Source: Litorivita sp040371945 (GTDB lineage: Bacteria; Pseudomonadota; Alphaproteobacteria; Rhodobacterales; Rhodobacteraceae). From it: DNA of 64,000 nt. Of this stretch, positions 16,009 through 24,845 are shown in pieces (the first letter of the stretch is position 1; each line of letters opens with the position of its first letter). The DNA lies in contig NZ_BAABWS010000001.1 of NCBI RefSeq assembly GCF_040371945.1, forward strand, positions 1,364,001 through 1,428,000, given 5' to 3'. Under the pieces are notes generated by a model. The model made no database searches and was not told the DNA's origin. It saw only the letters and a program-made list of their open reading frames with translations. Both the position numbers and the translations under genes were made by a program.

Positions 16009-18834
16009 ATGAGCATGAATTTCGGCAAGGGGTGCCATCTGCATCTGATCGACGGATCGGCCTTTATCTTTCGCGCCTATCACGCATTGCCGCCGCTGAC
16101 GCGTAAATCCGACGGATTGCCCATCGGCGCCGTGGCGGGGTTTTGCAATATGCTGCAAAAATATATCGAAGAGGACAACGGCCCCGATGCGCCGACCCAT
16201 GCGGCGGTGATCTTCGACAAGGGCAGCCATACGTTTCGCAACGATATGTATGACCTCTACAAAGCCAACCGCGACGCCATGCCCGAAGATTTGCGCCCGC
16301 AAATGCCGCTCACGCGCCGCGCTACCGAGGCCTTCAACATCGCCTGCGAGGAGCTTGAAGGCTATGAGGCCGATGACATCATCGCCACGTTGGCCGTGCA
16401 GGCCCGCGCGGCGGGCGGGCGCGTCACGATCATTTCCTCGGACAAGGACCTGATGCAATTGGTCGGCGGCGGGGTTGAAATGCTCGACGCGATGAAAAAC
16501 CGCCGCATCGATGTCGAGGGCGTCGAGGAGAAATTCGGCGTTGGCCCCGACCGCGTTGTCGATGTGCAGGCCCTCGCCGGTGACAGCGTCGATAACGTTC
16601 CGGGCGCGCCGGGCATCGGGATCAAAACCGCCGCCCTGCTGATCAACGAATTTGGCGATCTCGAAACTCTTTTGGACCGCGCGGAAGAGATCAAACAGCC
16701 CAAACGCCGCCAGACCCTGATCGACAACCGTGCGCAGATCGAATTGTCGAAAAAGCTGGTGCAACTGGATTGCAACACGCCGCTGGGCTTTACCCTTGAT
16801 GATCTCGAAGTGCGCGATCCCGACCCTGACAAATTGCTGCCCTTCCTTGTGGAAATGGAGTTTCGCACCCTGTCGAAACGCGTCGCCGACAGGTTGGGGC
16901 GCGAGGCCCCTGAGATCCCCGATGCCGTGCCCGCCGCCTCTGCGGGCGATGCGCAAACCGACGCGCCCGCCGCCCCCGAACAGCCCGATTTCGCCAAGGC
17001 GCAATATGAGTGCATCCGCGATATGGCGGCGCTTGAGACATGGATCGCGGCGATCCGCAAACGCGGCTATGTGGCGGTCGATACCGAAACCACCGGCCTG
17101 AACGAGATGCGCGCCGATCTCGTCGGCATCTCGCTTTGCGTCGAGGCGGGCCATGCCTGCTATATCCCGCTGATCCACCGCGAAGGCGCCTCGGACGATC
17201 TGTTTGCCGAGGACAAACTGGCCGACGGGCAATTGCCCGCCGCCGATGTTCTGGCCGCGCTCAAACCGGTGCTGGAGGATGCGGCGATCCTCAAAATCGG
17301 GCAGAATATGAAATATGACGCCAAGATTTTTGCCCGCAACGGCATCACCGTCGCGCCGATCGACGATACGATGCTGATCTCCTACGCGCTGCATGCGGGG
17401 CTGCACGGGCACGGGATGGACACTTTGTCCGAACGCTACCTCGGCCATACGCCGATCCCGATCAAACCCTTGCTCGGCAGCGGAAAATCGGCGCGCAGCT
17501 TCGATCTGGTGCCCATCGACGAGGCGGTGCCCTATGCCGCCGAAGACGCCGATATCACCCTGCGCCTGTGGCAAATGCTCAAACCGCAGCTTCACGCCGC
17601 CAAAGTCACCCGCGTTTACGAGACGCTGGAGCGGCCTTTGGTGCCCGTTCTGGCCGAAATGGAAATGCACGGCGTCAAGGTCGACCGCGATACGCTCTCG
17701 CGCATGTCCAACGCCTTTGCGCAAAAAATGGCGGGGCTGGAGGCGGAAATCCACGAACTTGCGGGGCGCAGCTTCAACGTCGGATCGCCCAAGCAACTGG
17801 GCGAAATCCTGTTTGACGAAATGGGCCTTGAGGGCGGCAAAAAGGGCAAAACCGGCGCCTATGCGACGGGGGCCGATGTGCTTGAAGACCTCGCCGCCGA
17901 GGGGCACGACCTGCCCGCGCGGGTGCTCGACTGGCGCTCGCTGAGCAAGCTCAAATCCACCTATACCGACGCGCTGCAAGAACATATCAACCCCGACAGC
18001 GGCCGCGTGCATACCTCCTACCTCATCGCGGGGGCCAATACCGGACGGCTGGCCTCCTCCGATCCGAACCTGCAAAACATTCCCGTGCGCACCGAAGAAG
18101 GCCGCCGCATTCGCGAAGCCTTTGTCGCCGATGAAGGCAAATGCCTGATCTCGCTCGATTACAGCCAGATCGAATTGCGCATCCTCGCCCATATCGCGGG
18201 GATCGACGCGCTCAAACAGGCCTTCCGCGACGGGCAGGACATCCACGCCATGACCGCCTCGGAAATGTTCGACGTGCCGCTGGACCAGATGACCCCCGAC
18301 ATCCGCCGCCAAGCCAAGGCGATCAATTTCGGCGTGATCTACGGCATCTCGGGCTTTGGCCTCGCGCGCAACCTGCGCATCCCGCGCTCCGAGGCCCAAG
18401 GCTTCATCGACCGCTACTTCGAACGCTTCCCCGGCATCAAACAATATATGTCGGACACCACCGATTTTGCCAAAGAGCACGGCTTTGTGCGCACCCTCTT
18501 TGGCCGCACCATCCACACGCCCGAGATCGCCGCCAAAGGCCCGCGCGCCGGATTTGCCAAACGCGCCGCGATCAACGCGCCGATCCAAGGCACCGCCGCC
18601 GACATCATCCGCCGCGCCATGATCCGCATGCCGGACGCCATCAAGGACCTGCCGTGCAAAATGTTGCTACAGGTCCATGATGAATTGATCTTCGAAGTCG
18701 AGCGCGGCGCCGCCGAACAGGTGATCGACGTGGCGCGAGGCGTGATGCAAAACGCCGCCGATCCGGTGGTCAAGCTCGACGTGCCGCTCGTCGTCGACGC
18801 GGGCACCGGCGACAACTGGGCGCAGGCGCATTAA
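16009..18834 (+). CDS. polA: DNA polymerase I
   Basis: 941 residues, full length. The N-terminal 5'-3' exonuclease (residues 1-300) has EGYEADDIIATLA and GDSVDNVPGAPGIG. The 3'-5' exonuclease domain begins near 335 and keeps its metal ligands in DTETTG (Asp358, Glu360), so proofreading should be intact, unlike in some bacterial PolA proteins. The polymerase domain shows motif A (Asp717 in SLDYSQIELR) and motif C (Asp891 in VHDELIF). It works in gap filling and Okazaki-fragment processing. The gene is convergent with the HIT gene. Confidence 0.97.
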   Translation: MSMNFGKGCHLHLIDGSAFIFRAYHALPPLTRKSDGLPIGAVAGFCNMLQKYIEEDNGPDAPTHAAVIFDKGSHTFRNDMYDLYKANRDAMPEDLRPQMPLTRRATEAFNIACEELEGYEADDIIATLAVQARAAGGRVTIISSDKDLMQLVGGGVEMLDAMKNRRIDVEGVEEKFGVGPDRVVDVQALAGDSVDNVPGAPGIGIKTAALLINEFGDLETLLDRAEEIKQPKRRQTLIDNRAQIELSKKLVQLDCNTPLGFTLDDLEVRDPDPDKLLPFLVEMEFRTLSKRVADRLGREAPEIPDAVPAASAGDAQTDAPAAPEQPDFAKAQYECIRDMAALETWIAAIRKRGYVAVDTETTGLNEMRADLVGISLCVEAGHACYIPLIHREGASDDLFAEDKLADGQLPAADVLAALKPVLEDAAILKIGQNMKYDAKIFARNGITVAPIDDTMLISYALHAGLHGHGMDTLSERYLGHTPIPIKPLLGSGKSARSFDLVPIDEAVPYAAEDADITLRLWQMLKPQLHAAKVTRVYETLERPLVPVLAEMEMHGVKVDRDTLSRMSNAFAQKMAGLEAEIHELAGRSFNVGSPKQLGEILFDEMGLEGGKKGKTGAYATGADVLEDLAAEGHDLPARVLDWRSLSKLKSTYTDALQEHINPDSGRVHTSYLIAGANTGRLASSDPNLQNIPVRTEEGRRIREAFVADEGKCLISLDYSQIELRILAHIAGIDALKQAFRDGQDIHAMTASEMFDVPLDQMTPDIRRQAKAINFGVIYGISGFGLARNLRIPRSEAQGFIDRYFERFPGIKQYMSDTTDFAKEHGFVRTLFGRTIHTPEIAAKGPRAGFAKRAAINAPIQGTAADIIRRAMIRMPDAIKDLPCKMLLQVHDELIFEVERGAAEQVIDVARGVMQNAADPVVKLDVPLVVDAGTGDNWAQAH

Positions 18835-18841
18835 CTTTTAT

Positions 18842-18917
18842 GCCTTCGGCGAGGATATTTGACGAACCTGCAAAAGCGCCGCCGCTTGCTGGTTCTGAAA
18901 ATATCCCCGCCGGAGGC
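18842..18917. repeat. Inverted pair of a dispersed intergenic repeat; likely bidirectional terminator
   Basis: The left arm at 18842-18861 and right arm at 18898-18917 match at 17 of 20 positions in inverted orientation around a 36-base loop. The right arm on the minus strand contains GCCTCCGGCGGGGATATTT, a sequence I remember as a dispersed intergenic element of Rhodobacterales. It fills the space between the convergent polA and HIT stops. Confidence 0.6.
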
Positions 18918-18926
18918 TGAAATCTC

Positions 18927-19310
18927 TTATTCGGCCTTGGCCAGCATCCGGCCCAAACGCCGGCCGCCCAAGATATGCACATGCAAATGCGGCACCTCTT
19001 GCACGCCCGCATCGCCCGCGTTTGAAATCGCGCGAAACCCGCCGTGACCTGCGCCGGGTTCGACTTGCATGATCTTGCAGACCTCGCCGATGGCGCGGGT
19101 GAAATCTACGATCTCGGCCTCGGAGGCCGTATTGGCGAAATGGTCGTAAGTGACGTAAGGCCCTTTGGGGATCACCAGAACATGCACCGGCGCTTGTTCG
19201 GAGATGTCATGAAAGGCGAGGCTGTGTTCGGTTTCGAGCACGGTTTTATTGGGAATTTCGCCGCGCAGGATTTTGGCGAAAACGTTTTGATCATCATAGA
19301 GATAGGCCAT
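18927..19310 (-). CDS. HIT family nucleotide-binding protein
   Basis: 127 residues. The histidine triad HLHVHIL lies near residues 109-115, with the N-terminal FAKILRGEIP typical of the HINT/Hit branch, which hydrolyses purine phosphoramidates and related nucleotides. ATG 19310 gives the standard MAYLYDDQNVF start. A longer open frame upstream overlaps the glycosyltransferase gene and is not family-like. It sits 13 bases downstream of the glycosyltransferase stop and may be read from that transcript. Confidence 0.93.
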   Translation of the reverse strand: MAYLYDDQNVFAKILRGEIPNKTVLETEHSLAFHDISEQAPVHVLVIPKGPYVTYDHFANTASEAEIVDFTRAIGEVCKIMQVEPGAGHGGFRAISNAGDAGVQEVPHLHVHILGGRRLGRMLAKAE

Positions 19311-19323
19311 AGGGCGCGCTCCT

Positions 19324-20901
19324 TTAGTCGGTAAACAGATGCGGCGTTGCCGCGATGTCATGGGCCGTGTCCGGCGCGATGGCAAGGAATTGCGCCAAGG
19401 GCGCGGCATTTTCCTCGGGCGTGGCGCGTTGGCGCAGCCGGTAGAGATATTCGAACCCCGCCTCGCGGATGTGATCGCTTTCATAGACCATATCGTTGCG
19501 GATCGTCGGCAGCAGCCGCTCGAGCGTGTCGGGCGAGGTTTGCTCGCCCGCAAGGCCGACGCGTTTGGCGTGGCCCACCAGATAGTCGTCGTCGAACACG
19601 CATTCGATTTCCAAAATCCGCGTCACCGAGCGATCCGAGCCGAAATCCTGCATCAGTTCCAGATTGGACGGGTCGAGGCAGATGATCAATTGATCCGTGT
19701 CGTAATAATCGAACAGCATCCGCATCAAGGCGCGCCTGTGGCGGGTGCGTTTGCCCAAGGTCGATTGGATCCCGCCCAGATCGGGCAGATCGCAGCTTTC
19801 CTCATTAAACAGATATTCGATCGCGGGCACATTGGTGACCTTGCGCACCTCATGGAGCAACCGTTTGGCAACGTGCCATTTCTTGCACACGACGATCATC
19901 AACTCGCGCTCGCGGCCAAGGGTGCTTTCGGCCTCCCAAAAGCGCGGCGCGAAATGGCGGCCGATGCGGCCGCGTCCGGTCAGGAATTTGAACAGGCTGC
20001 GCCCTTCGTTGGAGATTTTGAACTCCACTCCCTCGCTGGCATAAAGCCGCCCCAAACGGCGTTTAAGCTCGTTGGCTTCGGGGCTGATCTTGCGGGCGAA
20101 AAGGAAATCCTGACTGAGCAGCAGATCATAGTGGTCGTTATAGAAGGTCACCGGCATGCCGTAATCGGTGAACATCAAAAACGTCAGCGTGCGGTTCTCG
20201 ATCTCGTTTTCGGGCACCAGATGGCGCACGAGGGTTTGGAAAAACGTCTCGTCGGGGATCCATGTCGTGCGGAAAAACCGCATCACATCGCGGCGCTGTT
20301 TGGTGAAATCGAGAATCCATTCGATGGTGCGGCGGCGCAGGCACCACCATTGGCTGCCGATCATCATCTGCAAATCATGGGGCACCTCGCGCGTCAGCCC
20401 CAAACGGCGCTGCAGGTTCATCGAGGCGTAGAACAGGCGCTTGTGATTGCGCTCGTTAAAGAAATGCCGGTAGATCAGCCGCTCTTCCTTGATGCCGGTC
20501 TTGATCCAGTCGCTTTCGAAATAATCGACGCTTTCCACATAGTCGCAATCGCGCGCGTCCAGAAATTCATGCGCATATTCCGCCGATTTTATCGCCATGC
20601 AATCGCCCGACAGCATGTAAAAATGCGTGGCGCGCGGGAAGGCGTCGACCGCCGCCTCGACCGCATGGAGCGTCGCTTGCACGAGGCTCCATTCGCCCCA
20701 GCCGCATTTGATCCGTTTGCGCGCGAAGGTGACATTGGGATTGCCGTCCAATGCCTCGCGGATGCGTTGGAAATCTTCGGGTTTGGCGCGCGCGTCGAAA
20801 TGGATCGACATCACATCGCCCACCGCCGTCAGGCGCTCGGCCTGTTTGATGATGGCATCAGGGTCCTTGTGGCATAAAAGGATGAAGGCGATTTTTGCCA
20901 T
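19324..20901 (-). CDS. Glycosyltransferase, core-2/I-branching (GT14) type
   Basis: 525 residues. The N-terminal 270 residues match the beta-1,6-N-acetylglucosaminyltransferase/xylosyltransferase family GT14: MAKIAFILLCHKDPDAI, then FYMLSGDCMAIKSA, GSQWWCLRR and TWIPDETFFQTL. The C-terminal part (about 300-525) is a domain I associate with Rhodobacteraceae homologues (DUF5928, from memory). No signal peptide is visible, so it probably acts at the cytoplasmic face on a glycan intermediate. It is divergent from a sulfotransferase gene. ATG 20901 was chosen; a TTG four codons upstream is in frame. Confidence 0.82.
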   Translation of the reverse strand: MAKIAFILLCHKDPDAIIKQAERLTAVGDVMSIHFDARAKPEDFQRIREALDGNPNVTFARKRIKCGWGEWSLVQATLHAVEAAVDAFPRATHFYMLSGDCMAIKSAEYAHEFLDARDCDYVESVDYFESDWIKTGIKEERLIYRHFFNERNHKRLFYASMNLQRRLGLTREVPHDLQMMIGSQWWCLRRRTIEWILDFTKQRRDVMRFFRTTWIPDETFFQTLVRHLVPENEIENRTLTFLMFTDYGMPVTFYNDHYDLLLSQDFLFARKISPEANELKRRLGRLYASEGVEFKISNEGRSLFKFLTGRGRIGRHFAPRFWEAESTLGRERELMIVVCKKWHVAKRLLHEVRKVTNVPAIEYLFNEESCDLPDLGGIQSTLGKRTRHRRALMRMLFDYYDTDQLIICLDPSNLELMQDFGSDRSVTRILEIECVFDDDYLVGHAKRVGLAGEQTSPDTLERLLPTIRNDMVYESDHIREAGFEYLYRLRQRATPEENAAPLAQFLAIAPDTAHDIAATPHLFTD

Positions 20902-21048
20902 TTTGGAAACCAATAGCCCCTATTTACGGTGATTGTTTACCTTGATAGAGATGAACAGGCGTTGAATAAACAGCAATTTTCTGCTTTTTTAGCAAGATAG
21001 TAACTGCGGCGGGCCAAAAAGCCGCAGATCGATTGGAGGCGGCAGCAT

Positions 21049-21867
21049 ATGGGGTTTCCCGGAACTTGGATGACGCAGAGTGAAAGCGTCGTGTATCGCG
21101 TGGTGCCCAAATGCGCCTGTTCGACCATCGGGCAAATTATGTATTACTCCGATCACGGTGCGTTTTTCGACGGCGACATTCATGACGCCCAAGAGGGCTT
21201 GCACAAATGGGCGCTCGACGACAGCCAGCCCAAGATCGAAGCCAATGTCAAAAACCACAGCTCCTATGCCTTTACCTGCGTGCGCAACCCCTACACGCGC
21301 ATCCTGTCGTCGTTTTTCGACAAGATTTGCGGCATCCAGCGCAACGGCAAACGCTATCGCGGCAATCTGGTGCCGCTTTTGATCCAGAAATACGGGATCG
21401 ATGTGGGCGGGCCGGACGGGCAGGACGAGTTTGACCAGATCCAGAGCTTTCGCCGCTTCTTGCTCTTTGCGCGCGACACCATCCGCTGGCGCCGCCCGAT
21501 GGAGCCGGACATCCATTGGTCGGCCATGTCAGGGCATATTTCGACCTTCATCGTCAATGGCGGCAGCTACGACAAGATTTTCTGGACCGAGGCCTTCAAT
21601 GACGGGATGCAACAGGTGCTTGATGCGATCGAGACGCCCCATGCGGTCGATTTAAGCAGCATTCCGCGGTTCAATGAGAGCGAGGGCCACGGGCCCAAAC
21701 GCGCCCATCCGGTCGAGGAGTATTTCGACGATCTGTCGATGCATCTGGTTTATGAAATCTACAAACGTGATTTCCACCTGTTCAAATATGATTTCGAAAA
21801 TCCGGCCAATAAAATGCCGGTGGGCGAGATTGATCTGGACGAGGTGCATGCCAAGCTGGGCGATTAA
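21049..21867 (+). CDS. Sulfotransferase family 2 protein
   Basis: 272 residues. The PAPS 5'-phosphosulfate loop is seen as VVPKCACSTIGQI near residues 18-30, and the 3'-phosphate site as RNPYTRILSSFFDK near residues 79-92. It resembles membrane-free bacterial relatives of carbohydrate sulfotransferases that transfer sulfate from PAPS to sugars. Divergence from a GT14 glycosyltransferase suggests a shared sulfated glycan product. The ATG at 21049 follows GGAGGCGGCAGCAT, which places GGAGG about nine bases upstream. Confidence 0.85.
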   Translation: MGFPGTWMTQSESVVYRVVPKCACSTIGQIMYYSDHGAFFDGDIHDAQEGLHKWALDDSQPKIEANVKNHSSYAFTCVRNPYTRILSSFFDKICGIQRNGKRYRGNLVPLLIQKYGIDVGGPDGQDEFDQIQSFRRFLLFARDTIRWRRPMEPDIHWSAMSGHISTFIVNGGSYDKIFWTEAFNDGMQQVLDAIETPHAVDLSSIPRFNESEGHGPKRAHPVEEYFDDLSMHLVYEIYKRDFHLFKYDFENPANKMPVGEIDLDEVHAKLGD

Positions 21868-21898
21868 CGCGCGGCGGTGACCGCAAAGGCGGCTGGCG

Positions 21899-21990
21899 GA
21901 GGGGGGGCTGTCTGCCCCCCTCGGCCTTGCGGCCTCACCCCCCGAAAGTATTTGCACCAAGAAAAAGCGGCGCGGACAGTTTGGCGCGAT
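21899..21990. repeat. Dispersed Rhodobacterales-type intergenic element
   Basis: GAGGGGGG and CCCCCCTC (21915-21922) form a strong hairpin, followed by CCCCCCGAAAGTATTTGC and an A-rich stretch. I recognise this arrangement as a common gene-end repeat in Rhodobacterales, from memory. It follows the sulfotransferase stop and may act as its terminator. Confidence 0.45.
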
Positions 21991-22028
21991 TTTTCACGGC
22001 TTTCGTAACCTTTGTTTAAGGTTAATCG

Positions 22029-22264
22029 CGCTACACCTAAGGCAGGGAACAGGCGGAAGCGCCGATGGCCCTCCAAGGAAAAGCCGCCCCCTGCGCCGAT
22101 GGTGTAGCGGGGCGCGCACCTTGGACCAGCGAACGACTTGTATGCGTGCAAAATGCCGCATGCGGCCACATGTGCAAAAGGCCTGTGGCGACACGGCGCG
22201 GAAAATCGCGCTGGCCAGTCTCAAATGGCGCGGGGCGGGGCGGAAAGCCTTTCCCCGCGTTTTT
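22029..22264 (+). ncRNA. Candidate structured RNA ending in an intrinsic terminator
   Basis: The 399 bases between the sulfotransferase and adenosine kinase genes contain no credible gene. On the + strand CGCTACACC (22029-22037) pairs perfectly with GGTGTAGCG (22101-22109). Inside it GCAGGG (22042-22047) pairs with CCCTGC (22089-22094) and GGCGG (22052-22056) with CCGCC (22084-22088), giving one long stacked hairpin. A GC palindrome GCCGCATGCGGC follows. The region ends in a hairpin (22235-22258, GCGGGG/CCCCGC) with GTTTTT, three bases before the adenosine kinase stop. No match to SRP, tmRNA or RNase P signatures was seen. A promoter was not identified. Confidence 0.35.
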
Positions 22265-22266
22265 GA

Positions 22267-23250
22267 TCAGAGCAGGCCCTCGGCGCGAAACAGCGCTTTG
22301 AGATCGGTTTCGGGGCGCGCGCCATAATGGCCGATCACCTCATGCGCCGCGATACAGCCCATGCGCCCCGACACCGCAAGCGATTGCCCCGTCGCCAGAC
22401 CAAAGAGAAAACCGGCGGCGAATTGATCGCCTGCGCCGGTGGCATCGACCACTTTGGCGGGGGTCACGGGCACCACGGCTTCTTCGTCACCGCGCACCAG
22501 CACCACGTCATCGCCGCCGCGGGTGCAGACCACGAGGCCCGCCTCTGACGCGGCTTGCTCCAATGCGGCGGAAAGATCCGTTTGGTAGAGCGATTCCCAT
22601 TCGTGCTCGTTGCCGATCACATAGTCGAGGTCTTTGACCAAGCGGCGGAAATCATCGCGGTGACGGTCAACGCAGAAGGGATCGGAGAGCGAGATGCCCG
22701 CCAGACCGCCCGCCGATTTGCAAGCTTTGGCGGCGGCCTCGAAGGCGGTTTTGCCTTGGTCCTTGTCGTAAAGATAGCCTTCGAGGAAGAGGATTTGTGC
22801 CGCGCCCGCGACATCGTCCGACACATCATCGGGGCCAAGATCGGCGGATATGCCCAAATAGGTATTCATCGAGCGCTCGCCATCGGGCGAAACAAAGATC
22901 ATCGAGCGCGAGGTCGGCAAATCGCCGCCCGCCACCGGCGGGTTGACGAAATCCGTGCCGCCCTTGGCCATTTCCTCGGCGTAGAACCGGCCCAGCGCAT
23001 CGTCATGCACCCGCCCGATGAACCCCGTGGTCAGGCCCAGATTGCCCAGACCGGCCAATGTATTGGCCACCGACCCGCCTGGGGCCTGCACGCGCTCTTT
23101 CATCGCGGCATAAAGCATCTCGCCGCGCGCCTTTTCGGTCAGCGTCATGATGCCTTTTTCGATTCCCATCAGGTCGAGAAAGCTGTCGTCTGCGGGGCTG
23201 ATCACATCGACAATGGCATTCCCGATGCCGACGACTTGGTATTTGCTCAT
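22267..23250 (-). CDS. Adenosine kinase (PfkB family)
   Basis: 327 residues. Ribokinase-family features: an N-terminal VVGIGNAIVDVISPADD, GGSVANTLAGLGNLG near residue 59, and the anion-hole/catalytic block DATGAGDQF with catalytic Asp275. The arrangement fits the adenosine kinase branch, which salvages adenosine to AMP, though other nucleoside or sugar kinases are related. Its ATG at 23250 overlaps the nth stop (ATGA), so it is translationally coupled to nth. Confidence 0.88.
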   Translation of the reverse strand: MSKYQVVGIGNAIVDVISPADDSFLDLMGIEKGIMTLTEKARGEMLYAAMKERVQAPGGSVANTLAGLGNLGLTTGFIGRVHDDALGRFYAEEMAKGGTDFVNPPVAGGDLPTSRSMIFVSPDGERSMNTYLGISADLGPDDVSDDVAGAAQILFLEGYLYDKDQGKTAFEAAAKACKSAGGLAGISLSDPFCVDRHRDDFRRLVKDLDYVIGNEHEWESLYQTDLSAALEQAASEAGLVVCTRGGDDVVLVRGDEEAVVPVTPAKVVDATGAGDQFAAGFLFGLATGQSLAVSGRMGCIAAHEVIGHYGARPETDLKALFRAEGLL

Positions 23251-23891
23251 AGGTTCTTTTCCTCAAATTCACACAGGTCGCGTATCAGACAAGTGCCACA
23301 AAGTGGTTTACGCGCCTTGCAAGTATAGCGCCCGTGCAAGATCATCCAGTGATGGGCATGGCGTTGGAATTCGGCGGGGATCTGGTCCTCGATGGCGCGT
23401 TCGACCGCGACGACATCCTTGCCAGGGCATACGCCCGAGCGGTTGCCAAAGCGGAAGATATGGGTATCGACGGCCTGTGCGGGCATGCCCCACCACATGT
23501 TGAGCACGACATTGGCGGTTTTGCGCCCCACACCGGGCAAGGATTGCAGCGCGGCGCGGCTGGACGGCACCTCGCCGCCGTAATCGCGCACCAGAATTTC
23601 GCTCAACTTCATGACATTCTTGGCTTTTTGCCGGAACAATCCGATGGTTTTGATATGCTCGGTCAGCCCCTCAAGCCCCAGATCAAGCATCTTTTGCGGC
23701 GTATCGGCGATCTGGAACAGCTTGGCGGTGGCCTTGTTGACCCCCGCATCGGTCGCCTGCGCCGACAGCGCCACCGCCACCACCAGCGTATAGGCATTGG
23801 TGTGGTCAAGCTCGCCTTTGGGTTCGGCCTCTGCCTCGGCAAAGCGCGAAAATATCTCAAAGATCGTATGATAGTCGAGTTGTCTGGCCAT
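23247..23891 (-). CDS. nth: Endonuclease III
   Basis: 214 residues. The helix-hairpin-helix LPGVGRKTANVVLN carries catalytic Lys124, and catalytic Asp142 is in VDTHIFR. The 4Fe-4S cluster cysteines are at 191, 198, 201 and 207 (C-x6-C-x2-C-x5-C). It is a base-excision-repair glycosylase/AP lyase for oxidised pyrimidines. The start at ATG 23891 gives the normal family length; a longer open frame of 19 residues exists upstream. Confidence 0.95.
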   Translation of the reverse strand: MARQLDYHTIFEIFSRFAEAEAEPKGELDHTNAYTLVVAVALSAQATDAGVNKATAKLFQIADTPQKMLDLGLEGLTEHIKTIGLFRQKAKNVMKLSEILVRDYGGEVPSSRAALQSLPGVGRKTANVVLNMWWGMPAQAVDTHIFRFGNRSGVCPGKDVVAVERAIEDQIPAEFQRHAHHWMILHGRYTCKARKPLCGTCLIRDLCEFEEKNL

Positions 23892-24061
23892 GCCTGTTCT
23901 ATGCCCGCACTCACGGCGCAAGACAAGTTTGATCGGGGTTTGCGCCAAACTTACGAAAATTCGAGATGATTTTTGCTCAAGCTTTCGAGGCTTTTGATTT
24001 GGCGATTCAAGTCGCGATTAATAACTTGGGCGCAGGGTAATAGGGCAACTGGCATGAGACA

Positions 24062-24691
24062 ATGAACATGAACCTGACAACGACGCCTGTATCGGGCTTT
24101 GGCCCCGGAACGATTGTGATGACCACCGATGGCGAGATGCCTGTCGAATGGCTCGCCCCCGGTGACAAGATGATCACCCGCGATCACGGCGCGCAGCCGA
24201 TCCTGTGGATGGGACGGATGCGCGGCACCACGCCCGAGGGCGTGCCTTTGCCCGATCCGGTCGTGCTTTATCCTGGCGATGGTCCCGTCGGCGACAGCCC
24301 GATCGAGCGGCTGCGCCTCGCACCGGGGCATCGCGCGATGCTGCGCGTGCCTGATGTGCAATTGCATCACGGCACCGACGAGGCCTTGGCCCGCGTTTCC
24401 GATCTGTCGCGCCGCCATTCCAAACGTCCCGATCCCAATATGGGCGGGCTGGTCTATCATCACATTTTGATGGAGCAGCACGAATTGGTCAACGCAGGCG
24501 GGCTTTGGGTCGAAACCGTGGACGCCGAGATGGCGCTGCGTCTGGATGTGCCCGATTGGGTGCGCAAGAAGAGCCGGATTTTCGACCCGAATGCGCAGAC
24601 CGCGCGCATGTGCCTGACCCGTGACGAGGCGCAGATGATCCGCCAAACGGCACCGGTGGATATGTCGCTTCTGGACCTGCTGGTTGCCTAG
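24062..24691 (+). CDS. Hint domain protein lacking the N-terminal nucleophile cysteine
   Basis: 209 residues. A Hedgehog/intein-type (Hint_2) domain covers about residues 11-150. GFGPGTIVMTTDGEMPVEWL and PGDKMITRDHGAQPILW match the family block in which CFxxGT normally begins. Here the catalytic Cys position is Gly12, so protein splicing or autocleavage should not occur. LRLAPGHRAML and a late HHILMEQHELV provide the other conserved blocks. Hint_2 domains in Rhodobacterales usually sit at the end of large secreted proteins; this one stands alone without a signal peptide. A rho-independent terminator follows. Confidence 0.8.
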   Translation: MNMNLTTTPVSGFGPGTIVMTTDGEMPVEWLAPGDKMITRDHGAQPILWMGRMRGTTPEGVPLPDPVVLYPGDGPVGDSPIERLRLAPGHRAMLRVPDVQLHHGTDEALARVSDLSRRHSKRPDPNMGGLVYHHILMEQHELVNAGGLWVETVDAEMALRLDVPDWVRKKSRIFDPNAQTARMCLTRDEAQMIRQTAPVDMSLLDLLVA

Positions 24692-24720
24692 GCGCTCCGC
24701 CGCTTCGCGGTGAGGGTCCA

Positions 24721-24754
24721 AGCGCGCGGGTGAGTCACCGGCGCGCTTTCTCTT
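24721..24754 (+). terminator. Rho-independent terminator after the Hint gene
   Basis: A 13-base stem at 24721-24733 and 24735-24747, with one mismatch and centred on TGAGTCA, is followed by TTCTCTTT. Confidence 0.7.
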
Positions 24755-24845
24755 TGTCCGCGCCGCCGCGATTGCGCAAAATTCGGGTCGCGCGGCGGCG
24801 CGCGGCTCGCTAGGCTCGTCTCATCCAAGCCATGAGAGTGTGACC

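Noticed and set aside
15811..18588. Open frame of about 925 codons antisense to polA
   Set aside because: polA is unmistakable in this interval. The antisense frame is rich in His/Gly/Arg and has no family resemblance, as expected for a GC-rich shadow.
22065..22327. Short open frames in the gap before adenosine kinase
   Set aside because: No ribosome sites, no family resemblance, and they lie in the region with strong RNA secondary structure.
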